A DNA stretch of 64,000 bases from Halobaculum sp. CBA1158 (GCF_021431925.1 NZ_CP090371.1:1364001-1428000); one strand, 5' to 3'. Positions 33,052 through 42,423 are shown, counted from the stretch's first letter. Made by a program: numbers and translations. The notes: a model not told the origin generated them from the sequence alone.

Positions 33052-34949
33052 CCGACGCGACCGCCTTGTTGGTCGACGCAGACGCCTGCGACGGCAGCGA
33101 CATCGCCCGCGACGAGGCCTGTCGCGCGACCGTGATCGACGCGCTCGTCGACGCCGACGCCGACACGGTCCGCGTCAGGAGCGACGGCCGCGACCGGGTG
33201 TACGCCGGCCGCTCGGCCGCGCTGTTGCTCGCGGCCGGTCGGTTCGCCGACGCGGTCGCCGTCCGAGACCCGGACCTCGCCGAGCGCGTCCGGACCGATC
33301 CCGTCGCCGTCGCCCGCACGGCGCTCGGGCGCGCCGGCCCGGTCGCGCGCCTGGTCGCCGAGACGGGGCTCGCCGCGTGCGTCGAGGGGGTCGGCGACGA
33401 CCCCGCGGGCGTCTCGGGACCCGACCTGACCGATATCCTCCGTCCGGGTGTCGCGCCCGTGATCGCGCTCGGCCGAACGGTCCCGCGCCCGCCGCCGGAC
33501 GCGACGCTTCGGAACACCACGGATCTCTCGACCGGCGGCACAGTCGCCGTGTACGACCGCGACGGCCCCCTGCCGCACTACCACCTCCGGCCGGTCACCG
33601 ACGGGCTCGACGTGTCCGCGCTCGCGACGCTCGAGGCCGCCCGCGACCGTCTCGCGAACGGGACGGTGGAGTCGGGCGATCGCGCCGCCGGACGGGCCGT
33701 TCGACGCGCCGTCGCCGCGAGCCGAGCGGAGACCGGTCGGGCCGAGACCGAGGAAGACGCGCACGCGGGACCCGGGAACGATCCGGTCCCGATCGAGACG
33801 CTCGCCGACGTGCTCGACCGTCACACGCGCGGGCTTGGCGTCCTCGACGACGTGTTCGCGGATCCTCGCGTGACCGATGCCTCGCTGTCCCCGCCGGCGG
33901 CTGACTCTCCCTTGCGGGTCGTCGTCGACGGCGAGGCGATGACGGCGAACGTCGAACTCTCCGCCGGGGAGCTCGCGGCGCTCTCCTCGCGCGTCCGCGC
34001 CGAGAGCGGACGGGCGTTCTCGCGGGCATCGCCGACGACCGACGCCGCCCTCGGCGACGTTCGGGTCGCGGCCGTGACGGACCCGGCCAGCGACGGGCCG
34101 GGGTTCGCGTTCCGCCGGCGCGACGACGAGCCGTGGACGCTTCCGCGGCTCGTCGCGGTCGGGTCGGTCCCTCCGGCGGTCGCCGGTCTGCTGTCGGTCG
34201 CCGTCGAGCGCGGCGCGGCCGTCCTCGTGGCGGGTCCCCGCGGCGCTGGCAAGACCACCCTGCTCGGAGCGATGTGTTACGAGCTCCCGCCGGCGACGCG
34301 GTCGGTCGTCGTCGAGGACACGCCCGAACTCCCGCTCGAGGCGCTCCGGGAGGCCGGGCGCGACGTGCAGGGCCTCCGCGTCGGAACCGACGCGGACGCG
34401 CCGCTGTCGCCGACCGAGGCCGTCAGGACCGCCCTCCGCCTCGGCGAGGGTGCCATCGTCGTCGGCGAGGTGCGCGGCGAGGAGGCGCGGGCGCTGTACG
34501 AGGCGATGCGCGTGGGGGCGGCGGCCGACGCCGTGCTCGGCACGATCCACGGTACCGGCGGCGCGTCGGTCCGCGAGCGCGTCGTCTCGGACCTCGGCGT
34601 TCCACCCTCCTCGTTCGCCGCGACGGACCTCGTCGTCACGCTCGGGCCGGACCGCCGACTCGCCGCCGTCGAGGAGGTCCGCGACGGCGGTCCCGACGGA
34701 TTCGCCGCGCTGGCCGACCGCGAGACCGGGGACGCGACGATGACGGGGTTGCTCGACCGCGGCGAGAGCGCCCTCGCCGCCGACCTCGGGGGCCCCGACG
34801 GGGACTACGCCGACGTCCGAGCCGCGGTCCGGGAACGGACTGAGGTCATCAGCGACCTCGCGGCCGCCGGGCGAACCGACGCCGCGGCCGTCGCCGACGG
34901 GTACAACGGGTACGACGGGTACGACGGCTACGACGGGGTTCGACGGTGA
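32946..34949 (+). CDS. Type II secretion/type IV pilus-type ATPase (TadA/PilB-like)
   Basis: The 667-residue cytosolic ATPase should power assembly of the surface structure encoded here. The N-terminal part carries four cysteines in a spaced pattern (CRCRTRTAADS; DACDGSDIARDEACR), a possible zinc site. The C-terminal half has the secretion-ATPase core: Walker A VAGPRGAGKTTLLGAM (about 430-438), the Asp box VVVEDTPELPLEAL, Walker B GAIVVGEVRGEEARALYEAM and the His box GTIHGTGGASVRERV. A tail with four YxG units (GYNGYDGYDGYDG) ends the protein. Its stop overlaps the GTG of the membrane gene. Divergent relatives drive archaella or adhesion pili; context points to a Tad-like role. Confidence 0.92.
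   Translation: MRFLDRLPGRDAGDRAGDAACRCRTRTAADSRSGVTDATALLVDADACDGSDIARDEACRATVIDALVDADADTVRVRSDGRDRVYAGRSAALLLAAGRFADAVAVRDPDLAERVRTDPVAVARTALGRAGPVARLVAETGLAACVEGVGDDPAGVSGPDLTDILRPGVAPVIALGRTVPRPPPDATLRNTTDLSTGGTVAVYDRDGPLPHYHLRPVTDGLDVSALATLEAARDRLANGTVESGDRAAGRAVRRAVAASRAETGRAETEEDAHAGPGNDPVPIETLADVLDRHTRGLGVLDDVFADPRVTDASLSPPAADSPLRVVVDGEAMTANVELSAGELAALSSRVRAESGRAFSRASPTTDAALGDVRVAAVTDPASDGPGFAFRRRDDEPWTLPRLVAVGSVPPAVAGLLSVAVERGAAVLVAGPRGAGKTTLLGAMCYELPPATRSVVVEDTPELPLEALREAGRDVQGLRVGTDADAPLSPTEAVRTALRLGEGAIVVGEVRGEEARALYEAMRVGAAADAVLGTIHGTGGASVRERVVSDLGVPPSSFAATDLVVTLGPDRRLAAVEEVRDGGPDGFAALADRETGDATMTGLLDRGESALAADLGGPDGDYADVRAAVRERTEVISDLAAAGRTDAAAVADGYNGYDGYDGYDGVRR
34899..34934 (+). 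repeat. Four 9-base units coding GY(N/D) at the ATPase C-terminus
   Basis: Units are GGGTACAAC, GGGTACGAC, GGGTACGAC and GGCTACGAC. They encode a Gly-Tyr-Asp repeat at the extreme C-terminus; the copy number could vary between strains. Confidence 0.85.
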
Positions 34950-36763
34950 CGAGGAGAGCCGCAGGCGACGCGCTCTCGTCGGTCGTCGCGTGGGCGGCCG
35001 CCCGCTGGCCGTTCCCGGTCGACCCCGACCCGGCGGTCGACCGGGCGTGCTCCCGACTCGGCCGCGAGTGCGACGGCGAGGCGGTGGCCCGGGCGAGCGC
35101 GACGGTCGGCTGTGTCGCCGGCGGGGTCGCGGCGGCGGTCCTCGCCGTTACGGTCGGGCTCGCGGCGGCCGCGACCGGCGGCCTCCTCGTCGCCTGCACG
35201 GTCGCCGCCGGCGGCCGACGGCTCCCGGTGCTTCTGGCCGCGTTCGCCCGGACGCGCGCAGTCGCCGAGGTGACCACGCTCGTCGGGTCGCTCGCGCTGT
35301 CGATGCGGCTGACGCCGGTGCCCGAGCGCGCCGTTCGCGTCGCGACGGCCGCCGGCGACGGGGCGCTCCGACGGAGCCTGCGTCGGCACGCGCGTCGGGC
35401 CGCTGTGACGGGCGGTACAGCAGCCGGCCTCCCGTCGTTCGCGGCCGAGTGGCGCGAGGAGGCTCCCGCGCTGGAGCGGGCGACGGCGTTGCTCGTCGCC
35501 GCCGGCGACGCGGCCGCCGGGGTCGAGCGCGAGCGACTGCTCGACCGCGCGGTCGACGCCGTGGAGACCGACCTGCGCGACCGGGCGGCGTCGTTCGCCG
35601 GCGACCTCCGCGGGCCGGTCACCGGGCTGTACGCGTTCGGCGTCCTCCTTCCGCTCGCGCTCGTCGGGACGCTCCCGGCCGCCGTCGCCGCCGGCGTTCC
35701 CGTGTCGCCGCTCGCGCTTGTCGTCGTCTACGACCTGCTCCTCCCGGCCGCGATCGTCGTCGCCGGCGGTCGGCTCCTGCTCGATCGCCCGGTGGCAGTA
35801 CCCTCGGCGCGCGTCGACCGCTCTCACCCGGACGTGCCGGACAGGCGGCCGCACGCTGTCGTCGCGTGCACAGCCGCCGGCGCGACAGGTTACGCCATCG
35901 TGACCGCGCTCGTGGCCGGTTGGGCCGGGATCATCGCGGCGATCGGGGTCGGCGTCGGGAGCGGACTCGTCGTCCTGCTCGCCCCCGCTCGCGGCGTTCG
36001 CGAGTCGATCGACGAGCGCGAACGCGGGCTCGCCGACGCGCTCGCCCTGCTGGGCCGACGGGTCGCCGACGGCGAGTCCGTCGAGCGCGCGCTCCCGGCG
36101 GTCGCGGGGACGCTCTCCGGCCCGGTGGCCGACGCGCTCGCGACCGCCGCCCGGCGGCGCTCGGGGCTCGGGCTCACGGTTCCGGAGGCGCTCGCGGGGG
36201 ACGGCGGCCCGCTCGAACCCGATCGGGGCGGGCCGCGGACCCGCGCCGCGGTCGCGGCGCTCGCGACGGCCACAGACGTCGGCCGACCGGCGGGGGCGGC
36301 GCTCGTCGCCCACGCCGACAGACTCGACGCGCTCGCGGCCGCCGAGCGCGCCGCGCGGCGCGAACTCGCGACCGTGACGGGGACGCTTCGCGATACGGCG
36401 GCGCTGTTCGGCCCACTCGTCGGCGGCGCGACCGTCGCGCTCGCGGGACGGCTCGACCGACTCGGCGGGGGATCGTTGCGCGGCGGCGTCGGCACCGCTC
36501 TCGGCGACGCGTCCGAGGGAGCGGCGACCGGTGCGGACGCGACGGCCGCCGGCGCGGCCTCGACGGCCGTTCTGCCGCCGTCGGTCGTCGGTCCGGCCGT
36601 CGGCGCGTACGTCCTCGTGCTCGCGGCGACGCTGACCGCGCTCGCGACCGGGCTCGAGCGGGGACTCGACGCGACCGTCGTCGGCTACCGCGCGGGGATC
36701 GCGCTGCTGTCGGCGACGGCCGCGTTCCTGGCCGGCCACGTCGCTGTGGCGGCCCTGCTGTGA
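34946..36763 (+). CDS. Type II secretion system F-type membrane protein (TadB/C or PilC-like)
   Basis: The 605-residue inner-membrane platform protein starts at a GTG overlapping the ATPase stop. It has two repeats of the F-domain layout: an early helix pair (about 50-95; ATVGCVAGGVAAAVLAVTVG), a cytoplasmic helical domain (AEVTTLVGSLALSMRLTPVP), then a middle membrane block (about 225-345). The second F domain lies near 365-480 (LADALALLGRRVADGESVER; AAERAARRELATVTGTLRDT) and is followed by C-terminal helices. Such proteins are the partners of TadA/PilB ATPases. The two-domain form is usual in archaea. Confidence 0.9.
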   Translation: MTRRAAGDALSSVVAWAAARWPFPVDPDPAVDRACSRLGRECDGEAVARASATVGCVAGGVAAAVLAVTVGLAAAATGGLLVACTVAAGGRRLPVLLAAFARTRAVAEVTTLVGSLALSMRLTPVPERAVRVATAAGDGALRRSLRRHARRAAVTGGTAAGLPSFAAEWREEAPALERATALLVAAGDAAAGVERERLLDRAVDAVETDLRDRAASFAGDLRGPVTGLYAFGVLLPLALVGTLPAAVAAGVPVSPLALVVVYDLLLPAAIVVAGGRLLLDRPVAVPSARVDRSHPDVPDRRPHAVVACTAAGATGYAIVTALVAGWAGIIAAIGVGVGSGLVVLLAPARGVRESIDERERGLADALALLGRRVADGESVERALPAVAGTLSGPVADALATAARRRSGLGLTVPEALAGDGGPLEPDRGGPRTRAAVAALATATDVGRPAGAALVAHADRLDALAAAERAARRELATVTGTLRDTAALFGPLVGGATVALAGRLDRLGGGSLRGGVGTALGDASEGAATGADATAAGAASTAVLPPSVVGPAVGAYVLVLAATLTALATGLERGLDATVVGYRAGIALLSATAAFLAGHVAVAALL

Positions 36764-36814
36764 CCGCGGGCGGACGTGGAGTCTGTGCGGTCGTGGTCTC
36801 TGGGCGGTGGCGAG

Positions 36815-36837
36815 GGTTCAAATACGGAAACGGAACC
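36815..36837 (+). promoter_or_regulatory. Conserved promoter element, copy 2 (before the first pilin-like gene)
   Basis: The element reads GGTTCAAATACGGAAACGGA followed by ACC and starts exactly 32 bases before the ATG at 36847. It differs from copy 1 at four of 23 positions. TTCAAATAC is in TATA position. Confidence 0.65.
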
Positions 36838-36846
36838 AGGGGGACC

Positions 36847-37401
36847 ATGTTCGACGCTCCGGTCGACGCGTGGTACGCCTGGATCGGCCTCGCGGCCGCC
36901 GCGACGGTGACGCTCGGGATCGCCGCGGGTCTGCCGAGTGCTCCGCCGCCCGACGCCGCCGCGGTCGCGAGGACGGTCGACGCCGTCGCCAGCGCCGAAT
37001 CGCCGTCGTCGGCCCGACACCGACTCGCCGCCGACGCCGCACTCGTGACGACCGCGGGGATCTCCCTCCGATCGGACGGCGGAGCCGCGCACGCGAGGTT
37101 CCGAGCCGACTCGGTCGTGCCCCTGTCCGGCGGCGCGTCGCCGCCGCCCGACGACTCGCTGGCGGCGGTCGCCCTCGGCGAACCGCCCGGGTCCGCGTTC
37201 GACTCCCCGAGCGAGCTCGCGGCCGCGGTCGACGCCGCGCGCGAGGCGGGACCCGTCGAGGTCGGACGAGCGGCCGAGCCGAGCGGACGCGACGCGGAGT
37301 CGACCGCGGACGCGACGCCGAACCGCAGCGTCGGCCGGACCGTCCACGTCCGGCACGTCTCGTGGGGGGAGACGGATGTCACGCTCGTCCTGCTCGCGTG
37401 A
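36847..37401 (+). CDS. Pilin-like/anchored protein 1 of the Tad/pilus-like cluster
   Basis: The 184-residue protein has a short N-terminus (FDAPVDAWYAWIG), one helix (about 12-30; LAAAATVTLGIAAGL), and an exported alpha/beta domain (ARTVDAVASAESPSSARHRL; TAGISLRSDGGAAHARFRAD). It ends TVHVRHVSWGETDVTLVLLA. I recall this haloarchaeal family as DUF7283, unverified. A single N-terminal helix without a cleavable signal suits a pseudopilin. Its start is marked by its own conserved promoter element. The next gene overlaps it by 26 bases. Confidence 0.8.
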   Translation: MFDAPVDAWYAWIGLAAAATVTLGIAAGLPSAPPPDAAAVARTVDAVASAESPSSARHRLAADAALVTTAGISLRSDGGAAHARFRADSVVPLSGGASPPPDDSLAAVALGEPPGSAFDSPSELAAAVDAAREAGPVEVGRAAEPSGRDAESTADATPNRSVGRTVHVRHVSWGETDVTLVLLA

Positions 37402-37804
37402 GCGCGCGCTGGCGGAGCCGACCGCCGCGCTCGCGTCGGTGCTCGCGATCTCCTTGGGGATCGCCGCGTACGCGACGGTCCTCGGGGGGGTCGGCGCGTC
37501 CGGGTCGCCGGCGGCCGATCCCGCGCTCGAGCGCGCGGCCGACGCGGTCACCGTCGGCGGCGTCGCCGACCCCGATCGTCTGCCGGGGGCTCTCGCCGCC
37601 GCCGCGGGCGTGGAGAGCGACGACGCCGGTGTCACGGTCTCCCTCTCGGCGGGCGGGCGGAACTGGAGCGCGGGATCGCCGCCTGCGACGCTGGAGCGGG
37701 ACGGGGCCGCCGAGCCCGTCACCTCCGCGACTCGTCGCCTCGGCGTCGCGCTCGGGCCCGGACGTGTTCGCCCCGGCCGGCTGCGCGTTCGGGTGTGGCG
37801 ATGA
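37376..37804 (+). CDS. Pilin-like protein 2 of the Tad/pilus-like cluster
   Basis: The 142-residue protein opens with a class III-like signal: a charged leader (SRSSCSRER) and ALAEPTAALASVLAISLGIA, matching the archaeal pilin pattern with Pro near position +5. A small Ala/Asp-rich head follows (DPALERAADAVTVGGVADPD; DAGVTVSLSAGGRNWSAG). It overlaps the gene before it by 26 bases and the one after by four (ATGA). I recall the family as DUF7285, unverified. A structural pseudopilin role is inferred from signal and place. Confidence 0.8.
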   Translation: MSRSSCSRERALAEPTAALASVLAISLGIAAYATVLGGVGASGSPAADPALERAADAVTVGGVADPDRLPGALAAAAGVESDDAGVTVSLSAGGRNWSAGSPPATLERDGAAEPVTSATRRLGVALGPGRVRPGRLRVRVWR

Positions 37805-38685
37805 CCGGCTCCGTGCTCGACGTGTGCCTGGCGCTGCTGCTCGTCAGCGCGGCTGCCGTCACGCTCGTCGGAGCCGACGGGCAGGCGACCCGGACCGACG
37901 CGCTCGGCGACGGAAGCGACCTCGCCGGCGAAACCGGTTCCGCCGACGACGCGGTCGCCGTGCTCGCGACGACGACTGCGGCGATCGAGTACGATCTCGG
38001 CTCGGGATCGACCACGGACCCCAGTCCGGCAGCCGCTCGGGTCGCACACGGCACGCTGGCGGAACACCTCGCACGCGTCGCCGTTCGCTCGGCGACGCTC
38101 GACGGCACGACGCTGTCGCCGGCGACCGCGGACTATCGACGCGGCGTCCGCGCCGCCGTCAACGACGCGGTCGGATCGAACATCGCCGTCCGGGTTCGCT
38201 GGCGGCCGGTCGCGGGCGCGGGCCTCGCGGGCGACGTCCGCGTCGGCGGCGATCCACCGTCCGACGCGTCGGTGAGCGCCGCACGGATCGCGGTTCCGGT
38301 GCCCGGAGCGACCGCGTCGCGGCCGAACGTCTCGACGGCCGACGCCTCGGCGTCGACCCCGGACCGTCACCGGGAACGCGCTGCCGTCGCGGTCGCGACG
38401 CTGTTCCCGCCCGACCGGATCGCGGCGACCGCCCGCGGCGACGACCCCGGAGCGGCCGCGGTTCGCGAGCGCTATCGCCGGGCCGATTCCGCCCTCGGCA
38501 CCGACGCGCTCGAGGCGGTCGAACGCGGGTCGCCGCGGGCGGCCAACCGACGGCTCGCGGCCGCGCTCGCGACTCGCGCTCGCGACGCCGACGACACCGG
38601 CGGCAGCGCCGCGGCCGGGGCTGCGACCCGCACCGACGATCCCGTCGGCACCGTCGTCATCGTCGTTCGAGCGTGGTCGGCGTGA
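37801..38685 (+). CDS. Pilin-like/anchored protein 3 of the Tad/pilus-like cluster
   Basis: The 294-residue protein has one N-terminal helix with almost no leader (TGSVLDVCLALLLVSAAAVT, to about residue 25). A long exterior part follows, rich in Ala, Asp, Thr and Arg (DDAVAVLATTTAAIEYDLGS; RVAHGTLAEHLARVAVRSAT; RERAAVAVATLFPPDRIAAT). It ends DDPVGTVVIVVRAWSA. I recall the family as DUF7284, unverified. The layout resembles Tad pseudopilins of the TadE/F type, which are anchored by one helix. Its stop overlaps the next GTG. Confidence 0.78.
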   Translation: MTGSVLDVCLALLLVSAAAVTLVGADGQATRTDALGDGSDLAGETGSADDAVAVLATTTAAIEYDLGSGSTTDPSPAAARVAHGTLAEHLARVAVRSATLDGTTLSPATADYRRGVRAAVNDAVGSNIAVRVRWRPVAGAGLAGDVRVGGDPPSDASVSAARIAVPVPGATASRPNVSTADASASTPDRHRERAAVAVATLFPPDRIAATARGDDPGAAAVRERYRRADSALGTDALEAVERGSPRAANRRLAAALATRARDADDTGGSAAAGAATRTDDPVGTVVIVVRAWSA

Positions 38686-41600
38686 CCCGGTCGATCACGC
38701 TCGCCGGCGACGACCGGGGACGGGTGCCGTTCGCGCTCGTCGGCGTCGTCCTCCTGCTCGGAAGCGTCGCGTACGCGAACACGCTCGCGCTTCGCGGCCC
38801 GGTCGTCGTCGACACCGCCGCCGATGACGCTCTCGACCGTGCGGAGTCGACCGCCCGCCCGGCCGTTCGGACGGCCGCGACCGCAGCAGCGCGCGAGGCG
38901 GCGCTCCACCCGGTCACGGATCCCGCCGACGGCGCTGTCGGCCGTGAACTCGACCCGAACGCGCCGTTCCGGGACGCGCTCAGGCTCCGGATCGCCGTCG
39001 CGACGACGGACGCGCTGTCGCGCACCGCCACGGACGCCGGCGGCGTGACGGCCACGGCGTCGATGCCGGCGATCGAGTCCGCGAGCGACGTGCCGGCGGC
39101 GATCGACCGCGTCGAGGTCGAGCCGATCGCAGACGGGACGGCGATGCGGGTCACCGTCCGGAACGTGACGCTCACGGCCCGCCGGAACGGCGACGCGGTT
39201 ACACAGCGCCGAGTGAATTACACCGTCGCGGTCGCCGTGCCGACGCTCGCGATGCACGACCGAACCGAGCGCTACGAGGCTCGATTGAACCGTTCGCCGT
39301 TCGAGGGGGCGGGACTCGGCCGGGCGCTCACCTGGCGGCTCTGGACGGTCGCACAGGCCCGCGGCACGGCACAGTACCTCGGCGCGCCCGTCTCGAACGT
39401 ACTCGCCAACCGCCACCTGGAGCTGTCGACTAACGCCGCTGCGCTGCGGGCCCAGGAGGCCGCATTCGGTCGGAGCGACCCCGAGGGCCGGGCCGCGATG
39501 GTCCGCGCCACCGCCCGCGTCGGCGCGACGGACCTGCTCACGCCGGCCATGGATCGCGGCCCGGCGTGGACCGATCGCGTCCTCGATACCGCCGCTGACT
39601 CCGTGACTGACTCACCCGGCTCCGATCCAGATCACGATTCGGCGTCGGTACTGCGCCCGCCGGCGTCCGGGAACTCCGCCGCCCCCGACGACGCGATCCG
39701 CGTCGGCGTGAACGCGACCGCGGACGCGGCGTTCCTCCGCGTGATCGACGCCGACGGCGGCCTCGACCCGATCCTCCGAGACGCCTACCGCGCGAGAGCC
39801 ATCAGGGAGGTGTCGGTCGAACGGGAGACGCGCGGTACGCTCCCCGCCCGCACGGCTCCGGGACCCAACTGGACCTTCGTTACCGCGACGACGACGCGAT
39901 CGGTGTCGGTCGTCGACCGGTCGTCGGTTCCCGCGTCGGAGCCGCGATCGGTCGCCGACGAGCGCAGGACCGTCGAGGTCCGCGACCGGGTGACGCGCTA
40001 CTGGCTCCGCAACCGAACCGTCAGGCGCACGACCGCGACCCGGACCAGCGAATACCGCGTTCGGATCGCCGTTTCGCTGGCGTACGCGCCGACTGTCGGT
40101 CCGGATCGACCGACCGATCCCGTGTTCGTCCGGGGCGGCGCGCTCGACGGACCGAACCTCGCCGACGCGTCGGCGACGGCTCGCGAGGAACTCCTCTCGC
40201 CCGGCGAGGCCGATCGGATCGCACGCGAGGTCGTTCCCGACGACGGCCACTCGACCGATAGCGTCGCCGTCGTCGGGAGCCGTCCGGCGGACATCGGAGA
40301 CTGGGTGTATCGGGACCTCGTCGGCCTGCGAGAGCGCGTCCGGAACGTCTCGGTCGCGATGACGCGCGCGGCCGTCGCGAGCGGCGACGCGAACGCGCCC
40401 GCGAGCCTCGCGGCGGAGATCCGAGAACGCCGCGCCTCTCTCGTCGACGCGCCGGAGACCTACGACGGGGCCGCCGACCGTGCCCGGGTGGCCGCGAGGG
40501 CTGCTTACATTGACGCCGTCCTCGCGGAGTTGGACCGGCGCGCGGGCGGGACCGACGACCGCGCCGGCGACTACCGCGACGCCGTGGCCGGAGCGACCGA
40601 CGGCGTCGGAGACCGCCTCGGCGACCTCGCCACCGTCGCCGCAGACGCCACCGCTCCGGAGCCGTCACCGGCCGGATCGTGGCGGGCGGGCGAGGTGGTG
40701 CTCACGCCCGACGCGGACCCCGGATACCTCCCCGTCACCGCGGTAGAGAGCGACCGGATCGCGTCGGTCCCGACCGGCGAGACGGTACATCCGTTGGTCG
40801 CGCGTAACACGAACCTCTTCACTCTCCCGACGGGCGATGTCGCCGACGCGGTCACAGACACCGCGCTTCCGGAGCGTCGTCGGGCGTCGCTGTCGACCGC
40901 CGGGCGCGTGCTCGTGGCCGCCGAGACGACCGCGGCGACGGCAGCCGACACGACGACGACCGGCGACGGCTCCGCCGAGCACGGGGCCGGGGACGACTCC
41001 GACGCCGCCGCCGATCGAGCCGAACTCCGCGACCGCGTCGACGACGAACTCGCCGCCGTCGACGACCGCGCGCTCGACGTGCTCGAGGAGACGACGGCGC
41101 TGTCGGCGGGCGAGCGGGAGGCCGCGGTGTCGGCGGCACGCGAGCGGTGGCCCGCTCCGGGACCCAGGGCGCTCGCGGTGACGAACGGCTCGTACGCGAC
41201 CGCGATCGCCGCCGCGGCCGCCGACGAAATCGCCGCGGGTACCGACGAGAGCGGTTCCGCGGTGACGACCCGCGATCGGCTCGCCGTCCGGCTCCGAGTG
41301 GAACTCGCGGCGACGGCCGCGGACGCGACCGTCTCTGTTCCGCAGGGAATGCAGGCGGGCGTGGTCGATGCGACGAGAGAGAAGCGACGCGATGCGCTTC
41401 GCCGGGCCGCGAAGGGAGCGGCGGAAAACGCCACCGAGCGGGTCCGCCAGCGCTACGCCGACCACGCCTTCGGCGGCGTGACCGCGGGGCTGCCCGTCGC
41501 GCCCGTGCCGGCCTACTGGTACGCGACGGTGAACGTCTGGGACGTGGCTGTCGCGGGGACGTACCCGCGGTTCGCCGTCACCGCACCCGTCGGCGGGCCC

Positions 41601-41903
41601 GACGGGGGGGACAGCCGGATCCGATACGTCCGCGACGGAGCCCTCGCCGAGTTGGACGTGGACGGCGACGGCGACCCGGAGCGACTGGGCCACGCCGAAC
41701 GCGTGTCGTTTCACACCAGAACTGCCGTGGTCGTCGTCGTCCCGGCCGGGCGCTCGGGGGTCGGCGACGTGACCGGCGAGGCGACCGAGTCCTCGCCCGG
41801 GTGGCCCTGCCCGCCGTCCGAGATCCGTGCCTCGGCTCGCGGGGACGACGTATCCGACACCGGTGACGACGCGTCCGACCGACCGGAGGGAGCCTGTCGA
41901 TGA
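38682..41903 (+). CDS. Very large anchored surface protein of the Tad/pilus-like cluster
   Basis: The 1073-residue protein starts at a GTG. A pilin-like leader and helix (AGDDRGRVPFALVGVVLLLG, then SVAYANTLAL) are followed by about 1040 exported residues with many NxS/T sites. Parts are helical and Ala-rich (AESTARPAVRTAATAAAREA), parts beta-rich. Near 1000 lies a calcium-loop-like DVDGDGDPE. The region VPAYWYATVNVWDVAVAGTY is the most conserved-looking block. I recall the family as DUF7286, unverified. It is by size the likely tip or main exterior part of the machine, comparable in place to TadG. This is inference. Confidence 0.8.
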   Translation: MTRSITLAGDDRGRVPFALVGVVLLLGSVAYANTLALRGPVVVDTAADDALDRAESTARPAVRTAATAAAREAALHPVTDPADGAVGRELDPNAPFRDALRLRIAVATTDALSRTATDAGGVTATASMPAIESASDVPAAIDRVEVEPIADGTAMRVTVRNVTLTARRNGDAVTQRRVNYTVAVAVPTLAMHDRTERYEARLNRSPFEGAGLGRALTWRLWTVAQARGTAQYLGAPVSNVLANRHLELSTNAAALRAQEAAFGRSDPEGRAAMVRATARVGATDLLTPAMDRGPAWTDRVLDTAADSVTDSPGSDPDHDSASVLRPPASGNSAAPDDAIRVGVNATADAAFLRVIDADGGLDPILRDAYRARAIREVSVERETRGTLPARTAPGPNWTFVTATTTRSVSVVDRSSVPASEPRSVADERRTVEVRDRVTRYWLRNRTVRRTTATRTSEYRVRIAVSLAYAPTVGPDRPTDPVFVRGGALDGPNLADASATAREELLSPGEADRIAREVVPDDGHSTDSVAVVGSRPADIGDWVYRDLVGLRERVRNVSVAMTRAAVASGDANAPASLAAEIRERRASLVDAPETYDGAADRARVAARAAYIDAVLAELDRRAGGTDDRAGDYRDAVAGATDGVGDRLGDLATVAADATAPEPSPAGSWRAGEVVLTPDADPGYLPVTAVESDRIASVPTGETVHPLVARNTNLFTLPTGDVADAVTDTALPERRRASLSTAGRVLVAAETTAATAADTTTTGDGSAEHGAGDDSDAAADRAELRDRVDDELAAVDDRALDVLEETTALSAGEREAAVSAARERWPAPGPRALAVTNGSYATAIAAAAADEIAAGTDESGSAVTTRDRLAVRLRVELAATAADATVSVPQGMQAGVVDATREKRRDALRRAAKGAAENATERVRQRYADHAFGGVTAGLPVAPVPAYWYATVNVWDVAVAGTYPRFAVTAPVGGPDGGDSRIRYVRDGALAELDVDGDGDPERLGHAERVSFHTRTAVVVVVPAGRSGVGDVTGEATESSPGWPCPPSEIRASARGDDVSDTGDDASDRPEGACR

Positions 41904-41983
41904 CGACCGAGCCGCGAGCGGGCCACCGCCGGGTCCGGGGGCGGAGTGACAACGGTTTTGCCGGCGGGGCGGGGAGTGAGTGT

Positions 41984-42421
41984 ATGCTCTACGACGCCCT
42001 CGCCGACCCGACCGGGGCGACGCCGGCGGACCTGTTGGATGCGTACGCGGCCGAGTTGGCCGACGCGCTCGCGGACGACGACCCCGCGACCGTCGCCGAG
42101 ACCGTCGGCGTCGACGAGGCGACCGTCGAGACGATGGCCGGCGGCGACCCGGAGGCGGTCGCCGACGTACGCCTCGCCGACGCCGCGGCCGTGCTGGAGC
42201 GGGTCGAGGGCGTGCCCGCCCACGACATCGCCCACGAGGTGCGCGACCATCTGATGATGGGAATGGTGACGGCGATCCTCGACGTGGACACGATCGCCGC
42301 TGAGATCGACGCCGACCTCACCGGCCAGGAGGTACAGCAGGCGCTTGAAGGGCGGACCAGGCTCACGCTCGGCGAACTCGCCGATATCCAGGCGCTCGTG
42401 ATCGAGCGCACGCCCGAGTAA
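41984..42421 (+). CDS. DUF5791-like protein
   Basis: The 145-residue acidic soluble protein begins LYDALADPTGATPADLLDAY and is all-helical, with a core at EGVPAHDIAHEVRDHLMMGM and an end at RLTLGELADIQALVIERTPE. I recognise the haloarchaeal DUF5791 type; function unknown. An in-frame ATG at 41900 overlaps the preceding stop and would add 28 Arg/Gly-rich residues. I prefer 41984 because it is preceded by an AT-rich ACGGTTTTG at about -30 and fits the family start. It may still be part of the cluster transcript. Confidence 0.8.
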   Translation: MLYDALADPTGATPADLLDAYAAELADALADDDPATVAETVGVDEATVETMAGGDPEAVADVRLADAAAVLERVEGVPAHDIAHEVRDHLMMGMVTAILDVDTIAAEIDADLTGQEVQQALEGRTRLTLGELADIQALVIERTPE

Positions 42422-42423
42422 CG

